64,000 nt of DNA, taken from contig CM060691.1 of the NCBI GenBank assembly GCA_030686995.1, positions 58,291,338 through 58,355,337 on the forward strand, given 5' to 3'. The notes under the pieces were generated by a model. That model saw only the letters and a program-made list of their open reading frames with translations. It did no database searches and was not told where the DNA came from. Position numbers and translations under genes: made by a program. This DNA is from Artemisia argyi (taxonomy: Eukaryota; Streptophyta; Magnoliopsida; Asterales; Asteraceae). The number at the start of each line of letters is the position of its first letter. The stretch's first letter is position 1. Of this stretch, positions 1 through 11,444 are shown one piece after another.

Positions 1-1600
1 ATCCTGCCGAGTTAAGTTTTTTTTTCTTCTAACTTTGCCGAGTTTGGTATTGAATTTTGCCGAGTTAGGCTGTTCCAACCTTATCGTTTATCGAGTAAGG
101 ATTTCTTTTGGACTAATCTAAACGAAACTCTGCCGAAATTGACTTAGGATATCGAGTAACGAGATGGGATTTTGAGTACGGAAATATCAAAAGATTATTA
201 CATAAACAAAACCCTAACCTCATCAATAACCTAATGTCTATATACCCTAAACCCTTACCTTCACCAAAAACACATATGATATTATTGGTAAACATTTTAT
301 AGAACATGACTCATTTTATTATCTAAATACCAATATATCAAACACCAAAAACACACCACGAATTGCTTAAACGATCCTGATCAAGATTCACATTCAAATG
401 ACAACGGCTAGTATCAGATTTTTGTGACTACGGAGTTTTTGTACGATATTGCTTATTTGGGTTTCAAGTTCATTTCACGGGCATGTGTACTTATTTATCT
501 CAAAGTCTAGGGGTGGATGGATGCATGACTTTCGGAGATACTTGTTTGAGCAAACACTGGTAGAGATAGTGATTAAGACTTGGATTATCTAGTTATACCC
601 GATGTAAGGAGTTACATTATAGTACTCACGGGTTATAGCTATCACTTTAAGGAGTTACGTTGTAGTACTCAGTGGCACACGAAGTTGTGGATAGTTCAAG
701 AGGTGGAGATTTCATATACTGTTTACGCGTTTGAGTATATGGATCAACCTATGCTTAAAGGAGTTACATTGTAGTGCTCAGTATAGGTTCTTAGTCACAC
801 TTTCGTACAAGATTAAGTCACATATCTACGAGATGTTTACTTCACTCTCAGATTGGTTATATTGGGTTCTCTCCATACAGTGGTCATTTACTAGCTTGTT
901 GGAATTTGAAGAGGTCGCTTATAGGTTGAAGAGAAGAGATGAGATTGTAGAAAAAGAGAGTCATATCCTATCAGCATATTCTCACAACTTATGCTTACAC
1001 GGTCTATCTATATTGCATCAGAAGTGTAAAGTACGGGTAATTTTGGCATGTACACACAATAGTATGATGATTTCGATACATCGCAACCATCAGGAGGGAG
1101 AAGAACATGCCAAAAGAAGTAGTGTTTCATCTCTAGTAGGTTGGTTGATCGAGGGAATCGTGCTTACACTGGAACCGAAGAAGTACTAATGATGTGTATA
1201 TCGGAGCATATTACCAACCTTCTGTGCAATACTATGTGAGTTATGCTATGATGCTCCCAGAACAACAACCATGGTGCAAACTTATTAGTATCTACCTTAT
1301 CCGCTGCGAGATGAGAAGAGAGTTGTCTGTTCAGGAGGGAGTAGAAGAATAAGAATAAAGGCTCACTAGTTAGGAGGGAGTAATAACCTAACTAGATCAT
1401 TACAGTTGAAGTTCAGAGCTACAAAGACCTTTGCCGTCAGTGTCAAAGTTCATACGCCAAGATCGTCGGAAGAGAGAACTTCAAGTCTGCCTCAGTATCT
1501 AGACTACAGAGACTCTGCGCTTCAACAACATCAACATAGTTTACTATTGTTGTAATTTACATGTTTATGTGTTTATAGGTCTCATTGTATCCATTCATGT
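1..1600. other. No recognisable gene; degenerate repeat-derived DNA
   Basis: No open frame here resembles a family I recognise. The first 80 bases repeat the word TGCCGAGTT. Between 606 and 785 a phrase close to AAGGAGTTACATTGTAGTACTCA occurs three times (about 606, 651 and 758). From about 1320 purine-rich words such as GGAGGGAG recur before a copia-type LTR start at 1624, so the stretch is probably the decayed 3' end of a Ty1/copia internal region. That assignment rests on context, not on a protein match. Confidence 0.4.
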
Positions 1601-1623
1601 GTGACGATATCTTGGAGGGAGAT

Positions 1624-1909
1624 TGTTAGCTTCGCCTTTTTTATAAAGATAACGCCACACATATGAAATGGACTAGATTAGATACTACAGGGACTACTAT
1701 TGTCAAGTAGGGAAAGTAATGTTGTAATGAGCCTATAAATACCCCTCATGACTCTCCATGAGGGGTGTGGGAAATTGTGTGTGTAACCAAACCCTTGTCA
1801 TTTTAATAAACCACCTTTTCTTCACCTTTCTCTCTCTACTTTCTCTCTCTAAAACAATGATGTATTTTGATCAACCTCGACCTCCCGAACGTGTTTCTTG
1901 ATATTAACA
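1624..1909 (+). mobile_element. LTR of a decayed Ty1/copia element (3' LTR)
   Basis: A polypurine tract (TTGGAGGGAGAT, about 1611-1622) directly precedes TGTTAGCTTCGCC, the usual PPT to 3' LTR junction. The segment has a TATA-like TATAAATACCCC near 1734, an AATAAA near 1806, a CT-rich tract, and ends with ATTAACA, so it runs TG to CA. No 5' partner is in the window, and the 3' boundary is set only by the CA end. Reading it as a 3' LTR rather than a solo LTR rests on the PPT. Confidence 0.55.
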
Positions 1910-1995
1910 TGGATGTTTAGATCTGAAAGTTTCTGGTGCAAAAAGGTAAGGAAAATGTGCAAAATGATCCAGTATTTAAAGGGCCAGATTTTACT

Positions 1996-2089
1996 GTTCG
2001 GGAGCGTGCCGGTCCCCTTAATTATAGGCCGGCCCCCTTAATGATTAAGGGGGCCGCCTAGTAAAATTAAGGGGGCCGCCCTCCTGAAC
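1996..2089. repeat. 94-nt GC-rich foldback (near-perfect hairpin)
   Basis: Two arms of about 46-47 nt meet at 2043 with almost no loop. Each arm contains two copies of a GGCCCCCTTAAT-like word, and the ends are GTTCGGGAG / CTCCTGAAC. The GGGGGCC blocks contrast with the AT-rich surroundings. It could be a small foldback MITE or a structured remnant of a larger element. No target duplication was identified. Confidence 0.6.
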
Positions 2090-2463
2090 GTTTGAAAAGA
2101 TTCTCTGGATAAAATTTGCCCTTTTTGGTTGGAAATTTGAAATCATATTTTTGTGGTTTAATAAAGCTTTACCAAAAATGATTTACAAATATATATAAAA
2201 TGTTAAAATCATTTTATAAAATGTTATGTCTTAAGACAAGATTTCCTTTGATCTTATAATGCACTAATCACTTTGTTTATTCATACCTTAAGTGATTAAA
2301 TGGTGAAAGTGAGTATTTACTACTAAATACTTGTTTACGTCATAACCTTTGGTTTGATGAGTTTACGTTTTGTGATTATCAAAACATAGAGATATCGAAA
2401 GATATGAATAACGTTTTTAGTTATTTATTTATATCAACACAAAGTATTTGCTACAATATACAA

Positions 2464-2690
2464 AAGGCATTGGGGACGAACGGTGAGAATTTGAAATACG
2501 TGAAAAGACGAAAAACCCAAGCTTGCCACATCAGATAACGGACGAACATAACGTCCGTCTGCCAAAACGCGCTCCCAGGGACCAAACGCGCCGTCGTTTG
2601 ACAAGTTCATGGACGAAAGTGAAAAAAAAAATAGTTTAAGGACGATTCACGAGAATCTTGACAAGTTCAGGGACGAACGGTGAAATTTAC
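2464..2690. repeat. Repeat-derived segment with recurring GGGACGAACGGTGA words
   Basis: GGGGACGAACGGTGA (2472-2486) and AGGGACGAACGGTGA (2669-2683) bracket a segment that also has TGGACGAAAGTGA (about 2612). The two are direct, not inverted. This looks like the ends of a non-coding repeat family, but I cannot name it. No gene is visible from 2090 to 2870. Confidence 0.3.
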
Positions 2691-2871
2691 TCAAACTACT
2701 TCTTTTCACATAAATTCTATTTCTATGCCCATCCAAATAATTATCTCCTGATAAAGAAAACCACACATCTAAGAGAGCATAATAAAGTCCGTTTCTCATT
2801 TCAGTTGTTGCATAATGTAATTTTGTTTTTAAACAAAGAGTCAACAACCTTATAGGTATTGTTTAAGCCAC

Positions 2872-3067
2872 GAAAACGGTTTAGGGTTCCTTGTGTATAA
2901 AAGGAACACACGATTATGTATTGAATTACGTTTTAGAAAACACTTTTCATAGTTATTAAAAGATCCATAGAGGATCAAAAGTTCTTAGTATTAAACTTGT
3001 GTTTGTTTCCGCTTTAAAATACAAGTTACAGAGATTGTCTATTAGTGTGTTATTGATTACGTTAACA
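2872..3067 (+). mobile_element. Truncated 5' LTR of Sirevirus-like copia copy 1
   Basis: From AAACGGTTTAGGGTT to GTTAACA this matches the last ~196 bp of the LTR at 8362-8755 almost base for base. Shared features are the TATA-like GTGTATAAAAGGAAC, the phrase AGATCCATAGAGGATCAAAAG and the end TTAACA. The upstream half of the LTR is missing; unrelated sequence abuts at about 2871. No tRNA primer site follows: a poly(A)-like run (3069-3083) sits there instead, so the gag-pol segment was lost between the LTR and the extra ORFs. Confidence 0.8.
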
Positions 3068-3103
3068 TCTAAAAAAAAAAAAAACTATAGTATAGTATTC
3101 TAA

Positions 3104-3544
3104 TCCCTTACGTACAATCTCTGCCTTCTTGCTCTGTCCGATGTGCTCTTGATTAGAAAGACCAGGTCCTGGAGCAGGAAGATCAAACACCACATTTTGT
3201 GATGTTGGAAGAGATGGATCTCTCTTACTTGACCTTGGTTGGGATCTCTCTGGTGTGGAAGGAGGAAGAAATGTTGGATCTTCATTTTTCTCCTCTAAAG
3301 AGTCTTCATCAGAGGTACAGATGAAGGGAGAGACAAGTTCTCTCTCAGCAGGAATGGGAACATGGCTAGGTTCACCCCTTTTATGTGCATTCCATCATCT
3401 TTTATGTGCTTCCCATCGACTTTCCATTTCTCTTTCATAGTCGGAATCATCAAACTCCTAAGGATATGGTGGTAAATCTTCTTCTGATGATGAAGAAGAG
3501 TGAGAAGAGGAATTTTGATCTAAAGTTTCTGGTTTTGATGACAT
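3104..3544 (-). pseudogene. Antisense extra ORF of Sirevirus-like copia, copy 1 (broken)
   Basis: Read on the minus strand from the ATG at 3544, this encodes a small acidic, serine-rich protein beginning MSSKPE. It matches the intact 142-codon ORF at 49349-49777 in the other copy: SSSSS tract, DDSDYE, PIPAER, TSDEDS, PPSTPER and LPAPGPG. In this copy it has an in-frame TAG after PPYP and a TGA inside a short local duplication (GCACATAAAAG twice), so it is not translatable as it stands. It points away from the sense extra ORF, with 445 bp between their start codons. I do not recognise a domain. It lacks a membrane segment, and its acidic head and basic KR tail suggest a nuclear or nucleic-acid-associated protein (inference). 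Confidence 0.65.
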
Positions 3545-3989
3545 GATTTTGGTGATGAATTGAGTTTAATTGGGAAATTAGGGTTGAGAGATGATTTGGG
3601 GTAAATTGATGACTGAGATGTGTTATTTGGGGGTGATTAAATAAGCCAAGTTTAGGCGTTATGATAATTAATGCGAGTTGGGTGGCACAGTAAAATCAAG
3701 ATATTCACAGAAGATATTTTTACATTTGCTTGGTTTCTGCTGATGTTGACCATTACTCAGCAGATTTGACTTTCATTTCTGCTGAAGGGTAATTTTGAAT
3801 TTGGAAGTTTTTAAATTACACGTCAGACTTGGTCAATAATTAGTTCCGATAACTTTGACCACGATTGGGGAACTTCCAAATATAACCTACTTCACATATC
3901 TCTTCCTAAACAAAATTATTCGCTTGTTACTCCATTTAAACCCATAATTCTCTGAGTAATTCATAACCGTCTCACGCAAGTTCATTCAA
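3545..3989. promoter_or_regulatory. Conserved intergenic region between divergent extra ORFs (copy 1)
   Basis: This 445-bp stretch separates the antisense ORF (start 3544, -) from the sense ORF (start 3990, +). It is conserved with 48904-49348 in the other copy. Four W-box-like words occur: TTGACC 3746, TTGACT 3766, GGTCAA 3831 and TTGACC 3855. TATA-like words lie on both sides: ATTAAATAAGCC about 3637-3648, serving the antisense ORF, and CCATTTAAACCC about 3932, serving the sense ORF. A shared bidirectional promoter is the natural inference; no transcript evidence is available. Confidence 0.55.
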
Positions 3990-6900
3990 ATGGCACAACT
4001 TGAATTGAAAGGAGATCATAACAAGTATGCTATTCTGAAAAAGGCTAAGGGACATGAAGAATTTGATTTAATGGTGGAGTTTCTACAAAGGTTAAAGATT
4101 CATTATGCTTTGACACATAATCCCAATCTGATTTGTGAATCAATGGTGAAGCAATTTTGGGCATCTGCTGCAAAGAGGTCTGGCACAGAGATTGTAGCTG
4201 AAATTGATGGTGTAGAGTATGTGGTGATAGAAGATTTGATTAGGACAAAGCTTCAGTTGGATGATGAGAATGGTGTGTATCACTCCAACACTACAGAGAT
4301 TCTTGCTGGGCTAAGGGAAGCTGGATATCAAAGTACTGATACAACTAAGTGGCACAAGAATCAATTTTGTCCTAAGTGGAGGTATTTGGTGCATTTGCTG
4401 CTCCAATGTATTAGTAACAAGTGTGGTGGATGGAACCAATTCTCTCTACAATTGGGTTATGGTATTGTTTGTCTTTCTAAGGGTCTAACTTATAATTTTT
4501 CTAAGTTTATCTTTGAAAATATGCTAGAAAACATTGATAAACAACAACATAAGTTTTTAATGTACCCTAGGTTCTTACAAATTATTTTAGATATAACCAC
4601 TGAAGATAAAACCCATGTGCCTATTAAAAGTCTTGGTTCTAAGTTATTTGCCTCAATGAAAACAAATTATAATGGGGAACATCGCCCTTTGTTAGCTGCT
4701 ATGTTGCCACATGGCAATGATAATGTAGTTGAGGGTGATGATGCTGGTAATGTGCCTTCTCAAAATGCTGCTGATGATGGTAATCCATCATCTTCTGGTG
4801 TTGCTGCTGATGGTAATTCTTCAGTGGTAATTGAGGAAGAGCCAACTACAACTGCTAAACCATTACCTATTTCTACTGACTTACCACCACCTTCCCCTGT
4901 ACATATGTCACCTAGTCCTACCATTTCACCATCTCAGGATGCTCCAGTTGAGCAAACTCATGAGTTTGAAGATACATTTCAGCCTCTTGAGCCTGAGTTC
5001 ACTAGACTACCTACACCCAGCCCTATGAGAAAGCCAATTGATGAAGGCTTTCCTAATGTTGTACATGAGTCTGTTTCTCCTGCTGGGTTCAATGAAGCTC
5101 CTCTTACCACTGAACAATCAGCTGGTAGAGCAGAGCACCCTATTACTCTTACTTCTGTATATGATTCACTTTGCAGGTACATGAAAAGGACTGATGATCT
5201 CCAAAAGGAGCTTGCTGATACCAAGTCTACTCTTGGTAATGAAATTGAAAGGCTGAAAAGTAAGGTTCAAGATTTGGAGGCACAGTTGAATCAGCAGAAG
5301 CAAAGTAAGGGTGGATTGGATACTACAGAAGTTCCTCAGGAGGCAAATTTGGATTCTCTTGAAATTCTAGCTGAAGTTGCTAGACAGTCTCATGTTGCTC
5401 CTCCTGAAGCTGCTGAAGTACCTCCATCTAAGCCACCAATTCAATTCAGCAGAAGAAGAAGTAGAAGACAATATTTGGCAAAGAAAGCTGCTGAATCTTC
5501 CAAAGTGTCTAGTGGTGATGATGATGTGCTTATGGCTGAAGCTACTGATCTTCTTCAGGAGAAACAATCACCAAGAATTATTGCTGCTGACATTTCTGCT
5601 GATAAAGCTCATGCATCAGGAGATACATTCTTTGTAGCAGGGAAAGAGTATTTGAATTCCCCTGTTCATAATTCATCTGGGAATCAACAAGTTTCTCCTG
5701 ATGACATCACTGAAATCCTCAAGCCTCAAGGATCTACTGATAGAGATGTTCAAGAATTAAATGATGATCCTATGGAAGATTTGGAAGTTCCTCATGATGA
5801 TTTTGCTGAAGGAGCTGAGGTGGCTGAGGATAAGCTTGTTACAGCTGAGGAAAGAGCTGCACAAGAAAAACTCTTCAAAGACTGGGAAGATTATAAGAAG
5901 AGTTCTGATATGGCTGAGGAACAACAAGCCAATTTTGATGCAGCATATCAGTCTGCCACTCAAAGATATGTTTCTACTTTGCCTATTGAAAGACAAAGAG
6001 AATTGGATGCTGCTGTTCAAGAGTTTGATGAGTCAGATTGGCAGCATATTGGACAACAAGTGATTGATAATCCTAATTTAGTTGCAGACATTATTGGTAA
6101 TAGGGTGGAGAAACAAGACTGGGCTTCTGAAATTGTGAAAGTGCTGAAGTTGAGGAAGAAAGTAGCAGATGAGTTAAAAGCCAAAGCTAAAAGAGATAAA
6201 CCTATGACTCAAGCACAGCAGAGGGATTATATGAGAACATATGTGAAAAGTCAAAGCAGTTCATTATATAATACTGCTTGGACTAAGAAACAAGTGTGGG
6301 CACTTCCATTTGACAAATTGGTTCAGATGTATAACAGGATCAAGGCTAGAAATGACAAAGCTGGAATGGGTGCTTCTAAGAATATTCCTATCACTCTTGC
6401 TGATGCTGGTTCATCTGTTAATGTGGATATTCCTGTTGCTGCTGAAAAGGTATCTTTACCTGATACTTCTGCTGATGTACCACATGTTGCTGTTTCATCT
6501 TATGTGGATAAAGGTAAAGCTCCAGTGATAGCAGCATATCCTCCATCTAGGAAGAGAACCAGGAAACAAATGGAAGAGGAAAGGTTGGGTGAAGAGGCTG
6601 CTCAATAGTTAGATGCTGAACAATAAGCTGACTTGGCAAGATTTCATGAGATTAAGGTAAGAGAGGCTGAACTTCAAGCTGCTAGAGCTAAACAGATGAG
6701 GCAGGCTATGGATGAACAATATGCATCTGCTGCACTTGAATCTTCTCAGGATTCTACTGATGAACAATTAGATAATCCATCAGTGGAAACTGATGCTGCA
6801 GAAGGTGAATCTGCTGAAGCTGAAGTTCCTGATGCAACTTCTCTACCTCATGCTGCTATTTATGTTCCTGGAAGAAGAGCAAAGAGAATGGCTAGAGTCA

Positions 6901-7516
6901 GAACTTCACATTCCACACAAAGCCTAATAAATGTGAATGTTTCTGATGCTTCATTTATAAGAGAAGGATCCCCTGATGATTGGCTTGATGCAACTAGAGA
7001 TGTTTTGGTTCACTGGGAGTTAACTGAGAATGGCCAGTTTAATACCATTTATAGATTGGATAAAACTTCTATATCCTTTACATTTCTTCAAGAGATTCTA
7101 CATCTTGTTGATCATCAGGATTTGGTCACTCTATATGATTTGGTTCTCAAATTTTATGCAAATCATACTCCTACAGGGTCTAGATTGTATTTATTGGGTG
7201 ATCTAAGAGTGTTGTTTGATTCTTCTACTCCCACTGGTGCTAGTTATGACATATGGAAAAACAATCAAAGATGGAAAGTTCAGAGTTGGAAATTTATCTT
7301 ATGCCTTATATTCATGTGTTGGAAACTACAACTGGTCTAAGGCTTATTATGGATATTGGCAAAAGATATCCCCTGAAAGTGTCTCTGATGGAGAAAATGT
7401 TACAACAAAAGTTGGAGATTCCTCCTGATCCAGTTGGGAATGCAAGATTGTTTGCTGAATCTTTGGTGAAAGTCTTTAAACAAAGGATTAAGACTTCCAG
7501 AGCAGCTTCTGTTTAA
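3990..7516 (+). pseudogene. Sense extra ORF of Sirevirus-like copia, copy 1 (two stops, one frameshift)
   Basis: A long extra protein (~1170 codons) occupies the place of the env-like ORF of Sireviruses, downstream of where pol would be. An N-terminal ~230-residue globular region (YALTHNPNLICESMVKQFW..., GVEYVV, LQLDDENGVYHSNT) recalls a protein class common in Asteraceae copia elements. It is followed by a Pro/Ser-rich linker, a coiled coil (~400-450), an acidic Ser-rich region, a charged helical part, and a conserved C-terminal domain (IYRLDKTSISFTFLQEILHL, GLRLIMD.GKRYPL). I see no signal peptide or transmembrane helix, so a true envelope role is doubtful. Against copy 2, this copy has stops at 6606-6608 (TAG) and 6624-6626 (TAA) and a frameshift near 7300. 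The C-terminal frame ends RIKTSRAASV at 7516. Confidence 0.75.
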
Positions 7517-7679
7517 TGGTATAGTGTTGCATATTTGTTTTTTTTATTATTTCTTAGTATTAAAAAAAAAGAAAAAAAAGAACTAACATTTTTGTTGTAT
7601 AGTATTGTGTTTATGGTATGCAGGTTTGGTGTTTCTCACACTATTCTTTGGACATCAACTTATCTGATGTTGACTATTC

Positions 7680-8110
7680 CATCAAAAAGTTGGCTAGTCC
7701 AAAGGATACAGCTTTGGAAAAGACACACCAAATCTGTTGATAGCTGTAATGGTTTGCTCAAAACCGTAGGGTTTTTCAACTCACCCATGCTTTATTGCTG
7801 AGTAGTTGAAATGGTTGTCAATTGACCATGGATTTTTCCTTTATGGATTCCAAATAATTGGCTAGCCCACATGTATATGGCTTGTGGTAAAGGCAGTGGA
7901 AAACCATATTTGGTAATCAGTTAACCAAGATGATTTTTCATCCAAATAATTGGCTAGTCCTGAGCAAACGGCTACAGGTAAAGACATCTCAAATCCGTTT
8001 ATAGCTGATGATTTGCTAAACATCATGTGGTTATCAGTGTACCTTAGAACACTTGGCTACTCCAGTAGTAATGGCTATTGGTAAAGAGACATCAAATCCA
8101 TTATTTTCAA
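7680..8110 (+). repeat. Degenerate tandem repeats in the copia 3' non-coding region
   Basis: The word TTGGCTAGTCC (or a one-base variant) recurs near 7690, 7858, 7949 and 8053. Most copies are followed at a similar distance by GGTAAAGACA..AAATCC. Units are roughly 90-165 bp and diverged. They lie between the extra-ORF stop (7516) and the PPT (8352). Sireviruses are known for repeated motifs upstream of the PPT; whether this is the same signal is inference. Confidence 0.5.
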
Positions 8111-8351
8111 TGATTCAACTCTCACAGGAGTTAACACACTTGGAAGTGATGAGAATAGTATAAAACTAATTTGTTTTGATGTACATTTAGTCATTTGTTG
8201 CTGCAAAGAATGGAGCTTTCAAGTATTTGCTGATCATAGAGATTTTGCTGATGATGATTCTTTGCTGGTGCTGTCTTATTTCAATCCTCTTGGTATATAA
8301 CTTCAAAGATCTATCAAGAATCTTGAACTTAACCATGTCAAATTCAAGATT

Positions 8352-8755
8352 AGGGGAGGATTGTTGGGAATTCTGCTAAGTAAGAATTCTACTAAAGGTT
8401 ACTGCTGAAGAGCTGGTTCCTTCTCTGAAGTCTAGTTTCAGCATTATTAGTTTCTGCGGATATAGTATTTCCGTATTTTATGTATTATAGTTTGGATATG
8501 CATGAGTTTATTTAGGAAGTGATAATGCATATCTTTTAGAAGTTTTAGAATATACGTTTCTTGGGAAACGGTTTAGGGTTGTGTATAAAAGGAACACACG
8601 ATTATGTATTGAATTACGTTTTAGAAAACACTTTTCATAGTTATTAAAAGATCCATAGAGGATCAAAAGTTCTTAGTATTAAACTTGTGTTTGTTTCCGC
8701 TTTAAAATACAAGTTATAGAGATTGTCTATTAGTGTGTTATTGATTACATTAACA
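8352..8755 (+). mobile_element. PPT and 3' LTR of Sirevirus-like copia copy 1
   Basis: The polypurine tract AGGGGAGGA (8352-8360) is followed by an LTR from TGTTGGGAATTC (8362) to TTAACA (8755), 394 bp. A TATA-like GTGTATAAAAGG (about 8581) marks U3/R. Its last ~196 bp repeat at 2872-3067. Together the two LTR pieces frame a derivative holding only the two extra ORFs. No target duplication can be tested because the left end is truncated. Confidence 0.8.
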
Positions 8756-8810
8756 TAACTAACGATTCTAGAGTGCTCAAGAAGATCTATCAAGGTCTTA
8801 TAGTTCAACA

Positions 8811-9880
8811 CTACGCTCTTTTCGCAGAAGGACTTAGACATCCATTTCTGATACACACTTCAATTTCCTTTTGTAAATCAATGCAACTGTTTGTATCATG
8901 GCTGTGATCACCATGGAACTCATAATAGCTGGTTTTATCTTGCCAATGTGGGGGAGTGTACATCTTGGTTGGGGGTCGAAGGATGGCCCTTCCGTCAGAG
9001 CTGGCATATATTTCAGCTAGTGTTTTTACCAACGGTTTGAAAAGGCCTCTTTGGTGGTTGTTTTGTTTAACATGTCGTGTGCCGCTTCGAGGTACATACT
9101 TGTCCATTGATATTTTTATGGAAGTCCTTATAGGTTGCATTGGATATGTTATCTGGAGCTCCATGTTTTGCCTCAGAAAATTGATTTTCATTGTTCGCTT
9201 CTTCTGCTCGAATGAAATTGTTAGCTTGTGTATACAAGTCTTCCAACGACAGAGGAGGCTGAGCAATCAGTTATTTGAAAGTTATTCCTGGACGAAGTCC
9301 ACTTATAAAAGCTTCGGTCATCATACCATCTGAATGATCTGTCATGTGTAATGTTTCTTTGCCGAATCGTGCCAAGTAATCCTTTAAGGACTCGTATGCT
9401 CTTTGACGAATTCAAGTATTTAAGCTTGTGTTTTTTCAAATCGTCTTTGTTGTAGAAAGTTAGCTTTGAATTTGTTACGCACCTTGTAAAAACCATCAAT
9501 TCTTCTAGGTGCGAGATTATCATATCAAAATCTTACTGCCCCACATAATGTTATATGGAAGAAATGACACCACGCTAGCTCCTGAAGTTTATTAACGTGC
9601 ATGGTCCCCATGAACACCGTGAGGTGATCATCAGGGCCTGAAAGTCCATCGTACGTTCTTAGATTCGTGGGAATTTTAGCCCGTCAGGCATCTCATAGTC
9701 ACGAATTCGTTTGGAAAATGGGGATGCTACCATGTCATTTATTGATGTAATTGGGTCATCTAATATTTGTTGAGAAGTGATTTCTTTTCTTTTTGTGGAG
9801 AAGGAGAATACATGGCATTTATTGATGTAAGTTTTGGACCACGAAGTGCATCACAAGATCACTAAGATCGAGCTCGGGCT
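8811..9880 (-). pseudogene. Gag fragment of a Tat-like Ty3/gypsy element
   Basis: Minus-strand frames give gag sequence in pieces. The N-terminal part (about 9880-9500) reads ...FSKRIRDYEMPDG, then YDGLSGPDDHLTVFMGTM and AWCHFFHITLCGA. A middle piece runs LKGLLGTIRQRNITHD. The C-terminal part (ORF 8811-9266) includes TPPHWQDKTSYYEFHGDHSH and DTNSCIDLQKEIEV. The zinc-knuckle-like YEFHGDHSHDTNSC and the order match gags of Tat/Ogre-lineage gypsies. Several frameshifts and stops (e.g. near 9660 and 9520) interrupt it. It is cut at about 8800, just beyond the copia 3' LTR, so protease and pol are absent. Confidence 0.75.
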
Positions 9881-10016
9881 TGGATTGGTTGTGAATTGAC
9901 GTGAGAGGATCATCGGATCCCGCAAGGCATACGACAGGTTCGGGACCATTAGGTCCGTCTCCGAGTACAAGAACAGAGGTACTTTGGGTCATCCCTGGCC
10001 ATTGAAGTTGTGGTTT

Positions 10017-10032
10017 GGGGGGGGGGGGGGGG
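10017..10032. repeat. G16 homopolymer
   Basis: A run of 16 G lies in the leader of the Tat-like gypsy. Such a tract is a likely length-error site in the assembly and carries no evident function. Confidence 0.9.
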
Positions 10033-10071
10033 TTATTAGTTTCGAGGCCGGTCCCATATATGACACCAAAA

Positions 10072-10622
10072 TGATGCTACTGAGATATGCAGATGAAAGT
10101 GGAGCGAGATTCTTCTTCGTGTTTCAACCTGTTACCTGAAATCACTCAAAACAAGAAAGAACTTATCGTTAGCACTACCCCGAAGATGAACCCCCGGAGC
10201 AGGCTCCGATGCTTAAGTCATATATATTCATGGCTTGTTGTATAGGATATGTTTGTGTGTCTAGATTGTGTCATACCTCAAATACTTAGTTGGTATTTAT
10301 AGGAGGATGAAGCTGTGAAATGGAGAGGATGAAACTGATCTTGGTATGGCTTCATGAAGAGATTGGTTATATGGCTTTTATAGAGAGATTGTATTTGTCT
10401 GTTCTTGATTATCAAATGAAAAAGTACCCACTTGATAAGTGTTATTGGTTTTTTGTAGGGGAGGGGGTTTTAGTTATTGGTTTGTTACTGGTAGCGTGAT
10501 GAGGTAATGCTGAGGTGCTAGACGAATGATGAGGTGACGCTGAGGTGCCAGACGAATAACGTGTTATTCGTCCCTCTCACACTTAGCTCTCTTGTAACCA
10601 TATTGCAATTACTACACTAACA
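10072..10622 (-). mobile_element. 5' LTR of the Tat-like gypsy element
   Basis: On the minus strand the segment begins TGTTAGTGTAG (10622) and ends AGCATCA (10072). A TATA-like TATAAATACC falls near 10293-10300. Just inside, the minus strand reads TTTTGGTGTCATATATGGGA, in the position of a primer-binding site. Coding gag follows in the right orientation. No second LTR is in the window, so the boundaries rest on the TG/CA ends and the leader. Confidence 0.55.
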
Positions 10623-10642
10623 CCAATAATAGTTATTAAGTA

Positions 10643-10893
10643 CTCCCTCTATCCCAAAATTATTGTCATTCTTTGACTTTTTCGGTCTTTATTTTCAACT
10701 TTGACCTTAAGTTTCTTTATTTATATTATATAATATTTGATACAAAATATATGAACGAATTGAGTTTTAAATATATTTTCATTGGTATAAGTTTTATCAA
10801 AAATTGTATAACACAAACAAAAATATTTATAGTGAAAGTTGAGAAACAAAAATTGAAAAATAAAAAAAAACAATAATTTTGTGACGGAAGAAG
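10643..10893. mobile_element. Stowaway-like MITE (Tc1/mariner)
   Basis: The left end CTCCCTCTATCCCAAAATTA and right end TAATTTTGTGACGGAAGAAG form imperfect terminal inverted repeats. The pattern is the CTCCCTCCGTCCC-type Stowaway end. The insertion is flanked by TA on both sides (10641-10642 and 10894-10895). The 251-bp interior is AT-rich and non-coding. Confidence 0.75.
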
Positions 10894-10895
10894 TA

Positions 10896-11444
10896 TATAT
10901 TTTATTTTATTTTATTTTATACTCCTGTAAGATAAGATATGAACGCTACATATATACTCAAGAAAATTTGAATTTTTTTCAAAAAATAGTAGAGGTGGGA
11001 CAGAAAAACAATAATGCCAATGACGCATCTCATTTAATAGACGAGATAGAACAAGCGATTAAACAAAAGAAAACATATGTACTGTAACTGTACTATTCTA
11101 ATTCCAAGTTGTTAAACGGTAAATTATGTTTTTCGGTGTAAAATAGTACTCGTAGCCTCGTAGGAGTGTGTCCACCTGGCTCATTCATTAAACAACTGTA
11201 GACGGTGATGCAATAATAAAAATAAAAAACAGAAATTACGTAATGAGTGGAGTAATAAGTAAACACAAGAAGGTGCCAACTAGTCGTTGAATTATTCATC
11301 TTCAACAAAAGATAGATAGACACTCAGACATAAAAGCAAAACACAAAAACATAGATTCCACACACATACATACATACCATACATACTTATGCTATTGTTC
11401 CTTAGATATTGATATATAAAATATTGGTCGTAAGTCACTATCAT
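10896..11444 (+). promoter_or_regulatory. Presumed promoter region of the GH43 gene
   Basis: No gene is visible between the Stowaway MITE and the GH43 transcript. A TATA-like TATATAAA lies at 11413-11420, which would place a start near 11445. The following leader probably has an intron: a donor CAG/GTAACT at 11582-11583, with candidate acceptors TTTTGTTGCAG (about 12340-12350) or CTTGAAG (12693) just before the ATG. These splice calls are by eye. Confidence 0.35.

Noticed and set aside
4831..6063. Alternative frames inside the extra ORF of copy 1
   Set aside because: Leu/His- and Ser-rich shadow translations of the long ORF.
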